NCBI GenBank assembly: GCA_014529385.2
Contig: CM043943.1
Coordinates: 96,932,355 to 96,996,354 of the forward strand
Origin: Adiantum capillus-veneris
Taxonomy: Eukaryota; Streptophyta; Polypodiopsida; Polypodiales; Pteridaceae
DNA: 64,000 nt
Direction of reading: 5' to 3'
The notes under the pieces are model-generated. The model saw only the letters and a program-made list of their open reading frames with translations. It searched no databases and was not told the origin of the DNA. Both the position numbers and the translations under genes were made by a program. Of the stretch, positions 1 through 11,614 are shown piece by piece (the stretch's first letter is position 1; every line of letters begins with the position of its first letter).

Positions 1-653
1 ACAGGCTCCAAAAAAAACAAAAACTCAGTTGCAGCTGTTCCTCCTCTTCTCTCCACGTTTTTTTTGGTCTTCTCTCAGGTTTTTCAGTTCCCACACTTAG
101 CTTTATTACTTGGGCACCTTTGGCCTTTTAGTTGATCTCAAACGGACCCTGAACATGCCAAAAAGTAGCCTCGTAGTGCATAGTTGTCACCCTGCTGCAT
201 CCATCCGCACACCTGACACTCAACTTTTTCCAATAATGCATCCTGCAACCACGTGAAATGAACCCCAAATATAGTCCTCATGATGAAATTTTTGCATAAT
301 TATCACAAGAAAACACCCACGTTGTGTCCGTACTTATCCACGTGCAATTATTGACCCCATTTGACCTCCTGACGCCACTGGATGCCATCTGAGGCAGCTG
401 CTTACCTCATGTCGTCGACTCGTGGATAGCTTCCTCGAGAAGTTTTACACACTATCAAATCCTCATTATTATAGAAAAAAAACACTGATACTAGTGACGA
501 TGAAAATCGATGCACTATGTACATGTTGTCCTATCTGTACACATGTGGGCCCCACGTAACCACCTGGCTCTGAAAAATGGGCAATTCTTTATTTGATGCA
601 CCATGCATGTGGTATACATATGCGCAATCCCTTTCTCCAAAAAACTCCTAACA
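1..653 (-). repeat. 3' LTR of the Tat-like Gypsy element (partial)
   Basis: Aligns along its whole visible length with 7496-8145. It ends on the + strand with CTCCTAACA, so in element sense it begins TGTTAGGAG. The start of this LTR copy is off the window. A purine-rich stretch read on the minus strand (GGGTATGGGCAAAC) lies just inside the LTR and could be the polypurine tract. Confidence 0.85.
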
Positions 654-681
654 TAGTTTGCCCATACCCTAGCCTGCTAGA

Positions 682-1950
682 TCATTCATGATCAGTAGTA
701 GAAAAAAGAGATATGAGACTCGCCGCATCATAGGTCTCCTCATCCCTCACATACATTACTTGTTTTATAGACGGCTCATCTTGCTCCACCATCATTAACT
801 TGTAATGATATAATTTAAGATGCAATCCATTTACCCTTGACTTATGTAGAATCCCATCCACGTTAGCCAACTGATAAGTACCATTCGGAAAATGCTCCAC
901 TACCTTGAAAGGACCTTCCCACTTAATTTGAAACTTCTTTTGGAAGGTGTTGTCGAGCTTATTATTGTACCGCAAAACCAAGTCATGCTTCTTGATACCC
1001 TTACTTTTGACCTTTTCATTTATCTTTGCCAAAGCTTTATCTTGCATCTTCCCATAATGTTCCAATGCACTCATCCTATCCAGCTGAACCTCTTGTAACT
1101 GTAAGAGCCTCTCTTTGAATGCATCATTGGAATGTCCAAGCAACTTCTCTAACATCTTGACCACAGGAAACTCTACTTCCACATGCAATAGTGTTTCCTT
1201 TCCATATACCAAATGAAATGGAGTAAACCCAGTACATGTCTTTACCGAAGTACCGTAAGCCCATAATGCACTAGGCAACTCCAAATCCCAATTCTTTCCT
1301 TGGTGCTCTGTCACTTTCGAAAGGATTTATACCAACTCACCATTGAATCTTTCATTTAATCCATTACATTGTGGGTAATAAGGAGTGGTATGCGGGTGCC
1401 TAATTTTCATCTTTGCGCATAAGAAGTCTAGTAGTTTAGCTCTAAATCATGGCTCCTTATTTGAAAGTAGCTCCAATGGCACCCCAAACTTGCAACATAT
1501 TTCATCATACGCAAATTTTTCCATATCCTTTGCAGTGATTTGTTTTACTACTATAGCCTCTGCCCATCTAGAGAGATAGTCCACTACAGTCAAAATATAG
1601 TTGCCCCTGCTTGTGATAGGTAACGGTCCTATTGCATCAATCCCCCACTTTTCAAACACATCAAACGCCATAATGGTTTTTTGTAGCTCTGGCTTTGACA
1701 CTCTCTTCCCAAATGCTTGACACCTATTGCAAGACCTACACCAATGGTGAACATCCTTGTGCAAACTAGGCCATACATACCCCTCTTGCAAGATCTTATG
1801 CAAGGTGATCTTTAGAGAAAAATGTCTGCCACATGCACTTTCATGATTCTCTTCCAATACTCTATAAAGCTCCTCCCGCCAAGGTACACGTCTCAACATG
1901 AGATCAGACCCTTTCATGTACAAGAAGTCACCAATCAATTTGTACCTGGA
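682..1950 (-). pseudogene. Integrase region of the Tat-like Gypsy fossil
   Basis: Minus-strand peptide matches place an H2C2-type zinc-binding segment (CRSCNRCQ near 1740), the integrase catalytic core (GIDAIGPL and VVDYLSRW around 1600-1650) and, nearer 682, the C-terminal region with WEGPFKV and NGTYQL motifs typical of Gypsy integrases. The role in a live element would be insertion of cDNA into host chromatin. It is a fossil and is broken. Confidence 0.8.
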
Positions 1951-2069
1951 TGCTCTATGCAGAAAACCATACTTCTTAGACTTCTGAATGTCCTTTGGAA
2001 TGATTCTTGTTAGCAAAAACTCCTCTTCTTGAGCCAAACTTTCCAGGCCATGATAAAGAGGTAAGTTAG

Positions 2070-2516
2070 TCCTTAACACAAATAGCTCCACAATCATGCT
2101 TTGAACCGCTTCATGTGCCTCTCCATTTAGAGCATGTTCAATGTGTCTGATGCTCCTTGATTCAAACTTTTTTAACAGGCCTTTAATTCTGAAACACATT
2201 TTCGTCAATGAGGTGTTCTTGCTCTTCCACACACCCAACACTTGCTTCATAACTAACAAGGCATCACCTTTTATGCTCAACCTTCTAACCCATGCTTCAA
2301 ACAAATGTGTAATCCGGCTTCCAACGTAGCATATTCAGCCTCATTGTTACTATTGGCATCCAATTTGAACCCTCTCTTGCATACTAGCTTCCCCTCTGGA
2401 TCATAAAGTGCTATACCCCCTGAAGCTGCATCATGGCTCTTTCTGTATGATCCATCAAAGAACAACACATGTGCATTTCTGATCTGTGGCACTTCTTCAA
2501 CTACCTTTCTCACCAC
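2070..2516 (-). pseudogene. Second RNase H domain (aRNH type) of the Tat-like fossil
   Basis: The minus-strand peptide has the pattern F-F-D-G-S-Y, then G-G-I-A-L-Y-D-P-E-G, then N-N-E-A-E-Y-A-T-L-E-A-G-L. This DGS / NNEAEY signature is the additional RNase H carried by Tat-lineage Gypsy elements between the usual RNase H and integrase. It follows the reverse transcriptase and RNase H relic and precedes integrase, which is the expected order. It is a broken relic. Confidence 0.75.
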
Positions 2517-2522
2517 CTCTTC

Positions 2523-3752
2523 CTAAACAAGAAGGGGATTCTCCTTGTAAGTCAACAAATCAGCTAGGGTAGCTCTTGTACTGTTCTCCACTAAAAAAGA
2601 GAACTCAAAATCTTGCATCTCGATTACCCATTTCTTGACCACATTTGACATGTTAGTGCCATTAATTAACTGTGGCAAAAAGGCATAACTCGTCAAGAAA
2701 AAAAAAGGCCGTGGTAGCAAGTAATGATGAAATCGTCGACAAGCAAATATTACACGCCATCACTAGCTCTACTTCCGAGAATTTTCTCTCTGCTACTAGC
2801 TTCACTCGGCTTGCACAATACACTGGCCTCATATAATGGCTGCCCTTCCCCTTTTGAAATAGCATGGATCCAATGGCATCATCCCCTACTGATGGATTTA
2901 CATAAAACACTTGCTCCCAATCAGGAGCCTGCATGGCTGACAACCCCTCTAACACCTCTTCCACCTCTTGAAACACTTCTTCACACTTGTCATCCCATTG
3001 CAATGGATCATGCTTTTCCACTTGTTGTAATGGATAAAGGGTCTGTGAAGATAATGGAATAAACCGCTCCATGTACTTCACTTTGTGTATAAAGGTTGCT
3101 AATTGCTTCGTACTCGTAGGTGATGGAAGAAGAATAATAGAATTAACCTTGTCTGGATTAGCCTCAATGCCATTTTTTGACACATATGGCCCAATAACTT
3201 CACCCTTGGCTATGCTAGATGACATTTCTTTGGATTTAGTTGTCCTCCACATTCATCATATCGAGCCAATACCATCTGCAGCTTCTCATGGTGTTCAACC
3301 CTACTGCTGTAGACACATAAGTCGTCCATAAAATCTTTAACACAACTACCAATGAATGGTTCCAATACCCAATTTTCTCTCTCTTGATAGGAAGATGGTC
3401 CATTTTACAACCCAAATGGCAATACCGTGTAGCAATAACAACCCCACGTCATAATGAAAGTTGTCTTTGTTCGGTCTTTAAGATCAATCTTCAATTGAAA
3501 ATAGCCTGAAAAACCATCACACACACTGTACCTCTCATAGCCAGTCACTGAATCCAAGATCTAATCAATGACTAGAAGACGATATGGGTTTTTCTTAGTG
3601 GCTGCATTTAAGGGTTTAAAATCTACACAAATCCTCCACTTTCCATCCTTCTTTGGGCTGACTACTACTGGACTCACCCATTCTGTGGTTTCCACTAAGA
3701 CTATTAACCCTGCCTTCAATAACTGGTCCACCTCTTCCCGCAAGGCTTCCAT
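2523..3752 (-). pseudogene. Reverse transcriptase and RNase H region of the Tat-like fossil
   Basis: The right-hand part carries the RT fingers motifs SPVVVSPKKDGKWR and CVDFKPLNAATKKNPY. Further left are the Gypsy RT thumb and connection (FIHKVKYMERFIP), then the RNase H start (YCASRVKLVAERKFSEVE). Family and order fit Ty3/Gypsy. It is broken. Confidence 0.8.
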
Positions 3753-3758
3753 TTGCTC

Positions 3759-5028
3759 TCAACCCATCCTTCTTCGACTTTGTTGCACTGGCTTAGCACC
3801 TTCTTTTAGCTCTATATGCATCTCTTTGCCCTTGAACCCTCTGATCTCTTCATATGAAATAATGAAAAAATCAAGAAAACTAGCCAGCATGTACAAATAT
3901 ATCTCCTTCTCCATAGCTGAGAGGTCTCCACTGATCATTTGTGTCATCAATTCTTGCTTCTTTGACAAATCAAACTTGGTTTGAATTAGCCCTTCATTCA
4001 ATTCATAAGGCCCTTCACTTTCATCTTCAATCTCATTTGCAAATGTAACTAAACCAGACTCCTGGATTTCTTTGTCCATCAAAAGAAATGCAACATCAAC
4101 ATCCTCATCACTGTTGGTAGTACTATCACTGTCCTCATCAATCACTATGGAATAATCTTCATCACTAGACTCATCCTCATCTTCATAAGGCCCCTCCAAT
4201 ACTTGTGTCTATATTATATAGCTTCTTGGCACCTGTCTTTCCATAGAGGCTAATCGTACCATGTCTCCAATCTTGAACAGCTCCCACTACACGTAACCAT
4301 GGTATGCCCAGTATAATAGGATATGCTCCCAACCCCGCTGGCATCACATGAAAATCAACCACTGCCTTTGCATCATACGCCTCCACTTCTAAGTTCTTTA
4401 CAACACCCAAATATTTTACTTTCTGATGGTTTGCCAATCTAGTCCGGAAGCCTGACACCCTAGTCCCTGTAAGACCCATCTTCTCAACGCATGAGTGTGT
4501 TATGACACATATTTTGGCTCCACCATCAACATAACCTTGTCCTAGATTTTTTCTTTTGTGCCACACATCTACTATTGGGAAAATTTCTGGTAGCTCTTTC
4601 TCCATTGGGTTCACCATCCTCTTCCATTGTCGCTTTATCTTAGGCACCATCTCTATAAGCTGCGAAAAAGTAATATCGGCTTTCCTGCTCGTTAGATACT
4701 CCTTCAAGTCATCACTTAATTGCCCATCCCCTAGTGGAAAATCTGAAACATGAAACTTGCGACGAGCCCTTCTTTTTCTTTTGGCCTTGACATCCTCTTC
4801 TTCATGGCTCTTTCCCTTCTTCTTGATAGGACCTTGGGCACTTCTTCCTTCCTTATCCTGTGTGGTCCTCTTCCCAATAGGCATCACTAATGCATCCTCT
4901 AGCTTTGATGCCTTTTCCAAGGTGACTACACTTATCACTTTTGTCTTTCCCTTTTCCCCTTGGGTTAATCCATTGGTTCCTTCTTCTCCCTTGATTTCAA
5001 TGCCATAATCATTTGACCTAGTTAGCAC
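3759..5028 (-). pseudogene. Acidic linker and protease region of the Tat-like fossil
   Basis: Between Gag and RT, the minus strand encodes a lysine/arginine-rich segment, an aspartic-protease-like segment (YVDGGAKICVITHSC near 4525, then IILGIPWLR near 4290) and a strongly acidic stretch of Asp, Glu and Ser (about 4050-4190). D-G-G-A in place of the usual D-T/S-G is seen in some plant Gypsy proteases. It is part of a broken element. Confidence 0.7.
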
Positions 5029-5973
5029 CTATGTTGGCAATGGATATATGTCTCCCCCCATCCTTGGTGGCTTATCACATTGCGGGCTGATGTGTCCCAA
5101 CTCTCCACAGTTATAACATGTGGGCGTCTGCCTCCAAAACCTACCATTGCCTTGTCCAACACCATTCCTGGATTTTTCTTCACCTCCTGGCTGATTTGCA
5201 AACGTCCCCCGACCTCGATTATTTCCCACATTACCTAGCATGTTTAGGCTGAGATTCTTCATTAAATCTACCGCTTGCCTCATGTCTTGCCTTAGCCCAT
5301 CATCTTGCACTGTTGTCGTGACCACTGCCGGCATAACCTGAGGAGTAACAGAAACCACTGGTTCATGATGAGCCCCTGGCATGCGACCTTGTAAAGAATC
5401 CATAGGCTGAAGCTCAGACCTTCTGGGCGAAGACTCCACCCCTAGTTGGCTCATTTTCCTTAGCTTCCACTCTTTGTTCCTTGCCACCTCCAATGCATCT
5501 TCATATGTTCTAGGCTTCTTTAGCTCCACTTTCCAACGTATATTCTCCCAAAGACCAGCCAATAATATGTCCTTCTTCATCATGTCAGGTGGGGGTACTT
5601 GTGGTGCTAAGGCCTTGCACATCCTCTCCCATGCCATTGAAAACTTACGTATGTATGCATCTACTGCCTCACCTTTATTTTGCACCAAACCTTGTACTTC
5701 TTGCCACACTTTGTCAAGATCTTCTGTCTTCACAAACTCCACTTCCAATCGATGCCTTAGATTGTCCCAACTCAATCTTATAGGTGGATCAACCACACAC
5801 AAATGCTTTGGACCAAACTCGTGCATCACTCTTCAAACAAATCTAGAGAAGACGTAACATCTATGCCGGGTCATGAATCTGGTTGCTAATGCAAGCAACC
5901 TCCATCTTTTCCAAAAAGTCTTCCACATCTTCATCACTTCTTCCATGAAATTCCGGATAAGAGAAAACCATGG
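5029..5973 (-). pseudogene. Gag region of the Tat-like fossil
   Basis: The likely start is the ATG at about 5973 (peptide MVFSYPEFHGRSDEDVEDF), a typical opening of plant Gypsy Gag. A capsid-like segment follows, with motifs such as AYIRKFSMAWERMC and YEDALEVA, and then one CCHC zinc knuckle (CYNCGELGHISPQC, about 5080-5120). Gag would form the virus-like particle. It is broken. Confidence 0.75.
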
Positions 5974-7009
5974 CTACTCAAGTTACGATGCTTTGAGAAC
6001 CCCTTGGAACACACATGCAAGAACCCAAAACTTTTGACTGACTCAATCCCTAGAAACTTCAATGGAGCTTGTCTTTAGATAAGGACAAACACATGCACAT
6101 CAATTTTCATAGTTAATCATCGGTATTACAACAAGTAAAGGGCATTCCAGTATCTCTCGTAATCTTCTTGGCCCGAACATAAAGACTATGTGCTACTGGG
6201 AAAAAATCTACCTGAACACATGAACATTTATCTGGATTCTTTGGGTGAAAACGAGTGAATTGAGATCCATTTTGATCATCCATTAAAGCCAACCATGCAA
6301 CTCCCAAGAAGGCACATCTGACTTATCCTATGATTTTACCAGAATTTCAGCAGCATAACAGCATAAATGGCTCAAAAGACCAAAAAACCAGCCATCACAA
6401 CCTGGAAAAATTTTGGCAGAGTTTCCCTAGAAGTAGAGCAGTAAGAACCCAGAATATAGACTGTATATGTATGCATAACCTGCCAACAATAGAACCCAAG
6501 CATCAAGTAGGAATCACTAGTACATAGCCTTTGGCGAGGTCACAAAAAGGGTGCTCCAGCCTCCTGTATCACCCAAAGGATCTCACATTTGAGAACCCCC
6601 CAGCTCAATAAAACCTCACGCTATCGACCCTCTCACAAAAGCTTATGCAAATCTCGTATAGTCAAGTCTCAGAAATAACTATCTTCCAAACCAAGTCTCA
6701 GAAATGGCTGGGACTGCCAAATAAAACCAAGTATGGCTCCACAAAGGCGTACAATGGCAGTTTCCACAAGTAACGTACAATACCACAGACAATGCGCTCA
6801 AACAAGCACCAAATGATGCATACCCACAGCAAATGCAAGGGACTTCTACTTGCTAGTATATCACTCTACTCTAGCTACCTGTACCTGTGTGAAACACCTG
6901 TACCTGTACCTGTAACCTGTAACCTGTAACCTGTAATCTGCAACCTATAATCCTGAATCCAGAAGCTGAAGGTACTCGAATAAGATCCTCCGTGGGGGTG
7001 CCAAAAGAA
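5974..7009 (-). other. Leader of the Tat-like fossil
   Basis: No gene is visible between the Gag start and the 5' LTR. Read on the minus strand, TTTTGGCACCCCCACGG lies just inside the LTR and could be the primer-binding site (TGGCACC...). The leader also holds the CCTGTA-type tandem repeat described separately. Confidence 0.5.
6886..6950. repeat. CCTGTA/CCTGTAA short tandem repeat
   Basis: Repeats of ACCTGT and AACCTGT run head to tail with a few variants (about nine units in 65 bases). It sits in the leader, within about 120 bases of the 5' LTR. It resembles, but is not, the plant telomere repeat. Confidence 0.85.
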
Positions 7010-8145
7010 TGTGAGCAGGATGGAAACACACACACAATGTCTCTATAATGACCCGACACACACTCTTGGGATGATACACACGTACACTATGAAGCACCAC
7101 TCGGCTTACACAACCCACCTGGCCGAGACAGGCAACGCACCGATGGAGTAAGAGGAGAGAGACTATCCATTTGCCCACTCCACACAGAGACACACACACA
7201 CACACACACCCAAAAAACTCAGCTCAAATGAGGAGAATTTTTTATGTTTAGATACAATTGAGCTTGGGCCATGGGGAAAATAACTCACACAATATGGGTA
7301 AAATATGCCAGATACAATCACAAATTGGAGCAGAGGCTTCACTCACAGGAGAAACTTACACAACCAAAACAAAAAAAAAAACAATGAGGAATTTGGCAAA
7401 ATGGACATTTTCATCGTGTCCAGAACGGCCCAAAACCCTTGTCTACAATGTCAAAGTGCTCAAATCCGACCTCGGATGAGCAGTTTATGGCCAAAACAGG
7501 CTCCAAAAAAAAGCAAAAACTTAGTTGTGGTTGTTCCTCTTCTCTCCATGTTTTTTCTGGTCTTCTCTCAGTTTTTCCAGCTCCCACACTTAGCTTTATT
7601 ACTTGGGCACCTTTGGCCTTTTAGTTGACCTCAAACGGACCCCAAACACGCCAAAAAGTGGCCTCGCAGTGCATAGTTGTCACCCTCCTGCATCCATCCG
7701 CACACCTAGCACTGAACTTTTTCCAATAATGCATCCTGAAACCATGTAAAGTGGCCCCCAACTATAGTCCTCATGATGAATGTTTTGCATAATTATCATA
7801 AGAAAACACCCACGTTGTGTCCATACTTATCCACGTGCAAGTATTGACCCCATTCGACCTCCTGACGCCAGTGGATGCCATCTGAGGCACCTGCTTACCT
7901 CATGTCGTCAACCCGTAGATATCTTTCTCGAGAATTTTTACGTGCTACCAACTCGTCATTATTATAGAAAAATAGACTGATACTGATGACGATGAAAATC
8001 GATGCAGTATGTACATGTTGTCCTATCTGTACACATGTGGGCCCCACATAACCACTTGGCTCTGATAAATGGGCAATTCTTTATTTGATGCACCATGCAT
8101 GTGTAGATACATATGCGCAATCCCTTGCTCCAAAAACTCCTAACA
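7010..8145 (-). repeat. 5' LTR of the Tat-like Gypsy element
   Basis: It begins TGTGAGCAGG and ends CTCCTAACA on the + strand, giving TG...CA ends in either sense; length 1136 bases. The 7496-8145 part matches 1-653. A (CA)n run lies near 7190-7208. A related LTR fragment sits at 63315-63583. Confidence 0.85.
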
Positions 8146-8150
8146 GTAGG

Positions 8151-8894
8151 TACTACCCTTTGAAGCGACAGAAGATGAGGGAAACACATGGAGTGGTGAG
8201 GCTAGTACAACCTCCACCTCTTGCATTTAGACCTAAAGAAAGAAGGCATGAGATGGATGAAAGGACATTTCATTTCATTGTGAGTAGAGGCTTAGCTAGG
8301 TCAAAACCTATTTACAACAAAAAGTAAATGCATGAAGAAGCTCCTCAATTAAAGACAGATTGTCACAAAAGTTGTGACAACCACTTGGTCAAACAATGTC
8401 CTCGGATGGAGATCACTCAAAATGCCTATTTTCTTGACTGTGGTATCATTCACTTGATTGCTGATTGTCCAAAAAACCCAAACCAAGTCAAAAAGATCAC
8501 AATGAATGTTTCAAGAGTCATTTAGTTACCTAGTAGCTCGGAAAACAAAAACGTTCTACCAGTTCAAGTAGTTACAAGAGTACAAGATTGAAAGGAAGCT
8601 GAGGAGAACCCAAAGACAGAGAAGATGGAAATCGACACGAGTCCAGAGATGGGTGAAACAAAGATTGATGCACCTAGTCAAAAAACCAAGAGCAAACAAA
8701 AAACTTGGAAAGCTAGAAAGGCTAGGATGAAATCATGTAGGAAACGAGAGCAAAATTCCCTAGTTGAGGAACTGACCCAAGCTAAAGAAAAGATACAACA
8801 ACATGAGGAAAGGGTTGCATCTTCTCTTACGTGGATGTCTCAACCTCCAGAAGAACCATCCACAGAGGAGAGATCAAGAAGTGCTTGTTTATGA
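8151..8894 (+). pseudogene. Gag-like region of Gag-protease element, copy 1
   Basis: The forward-strand peptides contain Cys/His clusters of zinc-knuckle type (CHKSCDNHLVKQC, then DCGIIHLIADCPKNP) and then a Lys/Glu-rich, coiled-coil-like stretch (QAKEKIQQHEERVA). The same sequence order is found near 35.8-36.5 kb. The knuckles would bind RNA in a Gag protein. Fossil, broken. Confidence 0.6.
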
Positions 8895-9779
8895 GGATTG
8901 GTGTTGGTCAAGAAGGTAATTGAGCCATTAGATACCCTCTTCAAATCCTATGAAGTGTGGCTAAAAAATAACCAAACCTAATAGTAGAGGTGGATGACAT
9001 ATCCATAGGCGGAACTAGAAAATCAAAGGCTTGAAATGTGCAAGAAAATCATTCAAAAATAGCCCAAGCTTTACTAGAACCACCAATTGCAAAACCTCAG
9101 GATGTGATCCTTGTCCCACCTACACCATTAATCCCACCAAACCAGGAATGAAAAGAGCTAGATTCTAGGCACGAACACAGGTACCAAAGCTCAACAAACC
9201 AGCATTAGAACCAAGGATAGTGTTGAATATCACGACCAACTCTTCCAAGGGATCTAGCATAGATAACCTAAGAGTTGTAAGAAAATAGATGGTCTTGACA
9301 AACTGTGAAAACAAGTTCGAGAGGCCAATGAAGCTAGTGAGCTAAGCAGATGACTAAACTGGACCGATGATAGGAGAGGAGTGTTTCTTCCTCCAATAAA
9401 GGATATTGAGATTGGATCTCAAATGAATCTAGAATTGTAATCACATTGGGGAGATAAAGAATATGTATAGTCTATGGATAGTCAATCCCATTTGCTAAGA
9501 AAACTATTGTCCTATACGGAGAGAACGAGGCCAAGTCAGATGTTATTGCAGTCCCATCACAGAGATTGTCTTCCAACAAGGTCTTTGATTCAAAATGGTA
9601 GATAAACATTTGTCGATACCAGTCACCTGTACAATAACGTTAGCTGAGTTGCTTAGAATAAGAACAAACATGTGGACTACTGTGGAAAATGCATTAAAAA
9701 ATCATTCTTAAACACCCAACAACTCAGATAAAAGAAGGGATCAAAGAGCTTGAAATGCCTCAGCTAATCACTAGTCCAG

Positions 9780-10276
9780 TGCCATTAAACAAGGTGAGGG
9801 GTAAGATGGGAACACCACTCTTCCTATGGAATTCCAAGGTGTAAAAACCATAGAAATCCTTCATAGTGGAGCTAGTGTTTCCATCACAACAAAAGAGATC
9901 TAGAAAAATTTGGAAAACAAATGGTGAGGGATACCAAGATGAAACTGTAGCTTGCAGATGGACACACAGAAAGGCCCTTGCTAGAAAAAGTAGTTGTTAC
10001 TTCTTATGGCATCGAGTATGAGCATACCTTTGCTATTGTTGACTTGGCAAGAAGAACATCTATGATATCATTCTAGAAAGACCATTCATGAGGCAATTGA
10101 AAATGGTCCAGGATTGGGGTTATGACCATATCTACCTGAGACACATGGAAACCACAACAATAATAAATCTAAAGGACCATAGTTACAAGGATATGATGAG
10201 AACCCCTGTGGAGGAGTTTGATTCCGCTACAATAGTAGGATTAGAACTTCCAAAGTGGTTGGATAAGCCTAAATAA
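9780..10276 (+). pseudogene. Aspartic-protease-like region of Gag-protease element, copy 1
   Basis: Peptide pieces (LQLADGH, YGIEYEHTFAIVD, then PFMRQLKMVQDWGYDH) match the protease-like segment of the second copy at 37240-37560, where a D-S-G motif is visible. The pattern of flap region followed by I-L-G-L/R-P-F-M-R is typical of retropepsins of LTR elements. Fossil, broken. Confidence 0.6.
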
Positions 10277-11312
10277 TTGTGGATGTGTGGAGCTTTACAA
10301 TGTGAAAGCTTAAAGCAAGAGGACTGCATCCTAGAAAGGGAAATTGAAGATAAGGATTATATCCCAGAACATTTCTTGAAGAAGCTTTAGAGCCACTAAA
10401 ATGGGAACACATCTTGGCTACTCTAGTGTGTGTGTTATTCAAGACGGTCCAACAACGAAGTTTTGTGATAAAGATGGCTATGATGTCGTTCCTTACTTTG
10501 CAGTGAGTGTGATCTAGGAAAACAAAGAGAACCCGGCATCAACAAGTTCTTGAGATAAAAAGCAAACAAAGAACTATCACGAATCAAGACAAAGGAAAAG
10601 ATGAGTTATATGACTCCATAGAACACCTGGAGCTTCAAGACGATGCCAACAATGGAAATCCAAAAAACCCAGCAGAGGTGACATGGATGACACTTTAACT
10701 AATGCACAGTTTTATGATTGTCTAGATCAAAGACCCAAGAACCAATGTCACCATTACAAGAATCAAGTGCATCAGAAGTGGATTCCAAAATCTTCGATGA
10801 AAATGCAAATGCGAGAAGTATCTTCATACATGGCTCCTATACAGGAAGAAAAGACTCAACCAAGAAGAAGACAACCGTTTCAACATGCTAACAACACACT
10901 AATCAATTGGCTAGGAAACTCATTACAAAAACAACAATCTAAGAGCAAACAGATAGTAACTTTCCATATCTAGCCAAACCACCAAGGAAAAGTGCCAGAC
11001 ATCAACCTTGTTGATGATAGTGGCGGCAGTGATGATTCTTATGACAGCCCTACTAGGAACTCAAGTCATCACCCTCACTAGAAAGTATATATGCCCTCAT
11101 AATAGCATTACAAGAAGAGTACGGGGACAAAAGCCATATATGAGCCCCTAGGGACATGTGTACAGTGTACATAGCATTTAGAATTCTAGTTGAATATTTT
11201 TCTTTTCATTGAGGTATTTTTTGATTTGTTTAGTTTTTTTTTTGAAATTTAAAAAAAAACATGAAAAAAATCATAATCCAGGTGAGAAAAAGACTAAAGA
11301 GACGCTCAAACA
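10277..11312 (+). other. Undetermined 3' part of Gag-protease element, before the Copia insertion
   Basis: No recognisable domain. A short segment near 10430-10510 (peptide FCDKDGYDVVPYF) has a counterpart at 37840-37920 in copy 2, so it was probably coding once. I saw no Y/F-x-D-D polymerase motif. Confidence 0.45.
11308..11312. repeat. Target-site duplication AAACA, left
   Basis: AAACA directly before the left LTR of the young Copia element. The same five bases follow the right LTR at 16493-16497. Confidence 0.95.
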
Positions 11313-11539
11313 TGTTGGAATTAGGGTTGCAGAGAAACACACACAGCTTGGAGAAGACGAAGGAAGCTCAAGGCACACAATAGAGAGTGTGTTACTTAGT
11401 GTGCAATGGAAAGATAGATAGCCCTAGAGTGATGGGCGTATATACAATGCACGGGGGAAAAAACCTCCTAAAGAGGGAAAAAATGCCCCGGCGGTCCTAG
11501 TGTGTTCACACACATCACTACCACATGTATATGGTAACA
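11313..11539 (-). repeat. 3' LTR of the young Copia element
   Basis: Begins TGTTGGAATT and ends GGTAACA on the + strand; identical to 16266-16492. On the minus strand the polypurine tract CCAGGGGGGATT lies directly inside it (+ strand 11540-11551). Confidence 0.95.
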
Positions 11540-11614
11540 AATCCCCCCTGGAGTGATGCGGTGAACGAGAGCTGGCACATGAGTAAAGGGAAGTGCCATG
11601 CCCTGAGGACAGGA

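Larger units (their letters stand above)
1..8145 (-). mobile_element. Ty3/Gypsy element, Tat-like, dual RNase H, broken
   Basis: A minus-strand LTR retrotransposon: the 5' LTR is on the right (7010-8145) and the 3' LTR runs off the left edge (1-653 visible). Order in the element sense: leader, Gag with one CCHC knuckle, acidic linker and protease, reverse transcriptase with RNase H, a second RNase H, then integrase. A second RNase H before integrase is known from the Tat/Ogre branch of plant Gypsy elements, so I place it there by inference. The two LTR copies differ at roughly 8-9% of sites by eye, so the insertion is old. It is broken in many places (about ten or more). It sits inside the Gag-protease element that resumes at 8146. 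The left target-site copy lies outside the window. Confidence 0.85.

Noticed and set aside
6886-6950. Interstitial telomere repeat
   Set aside because: Units are CCTGTA(A), not CCCTAAA, and they lie inside an LTR element leader.
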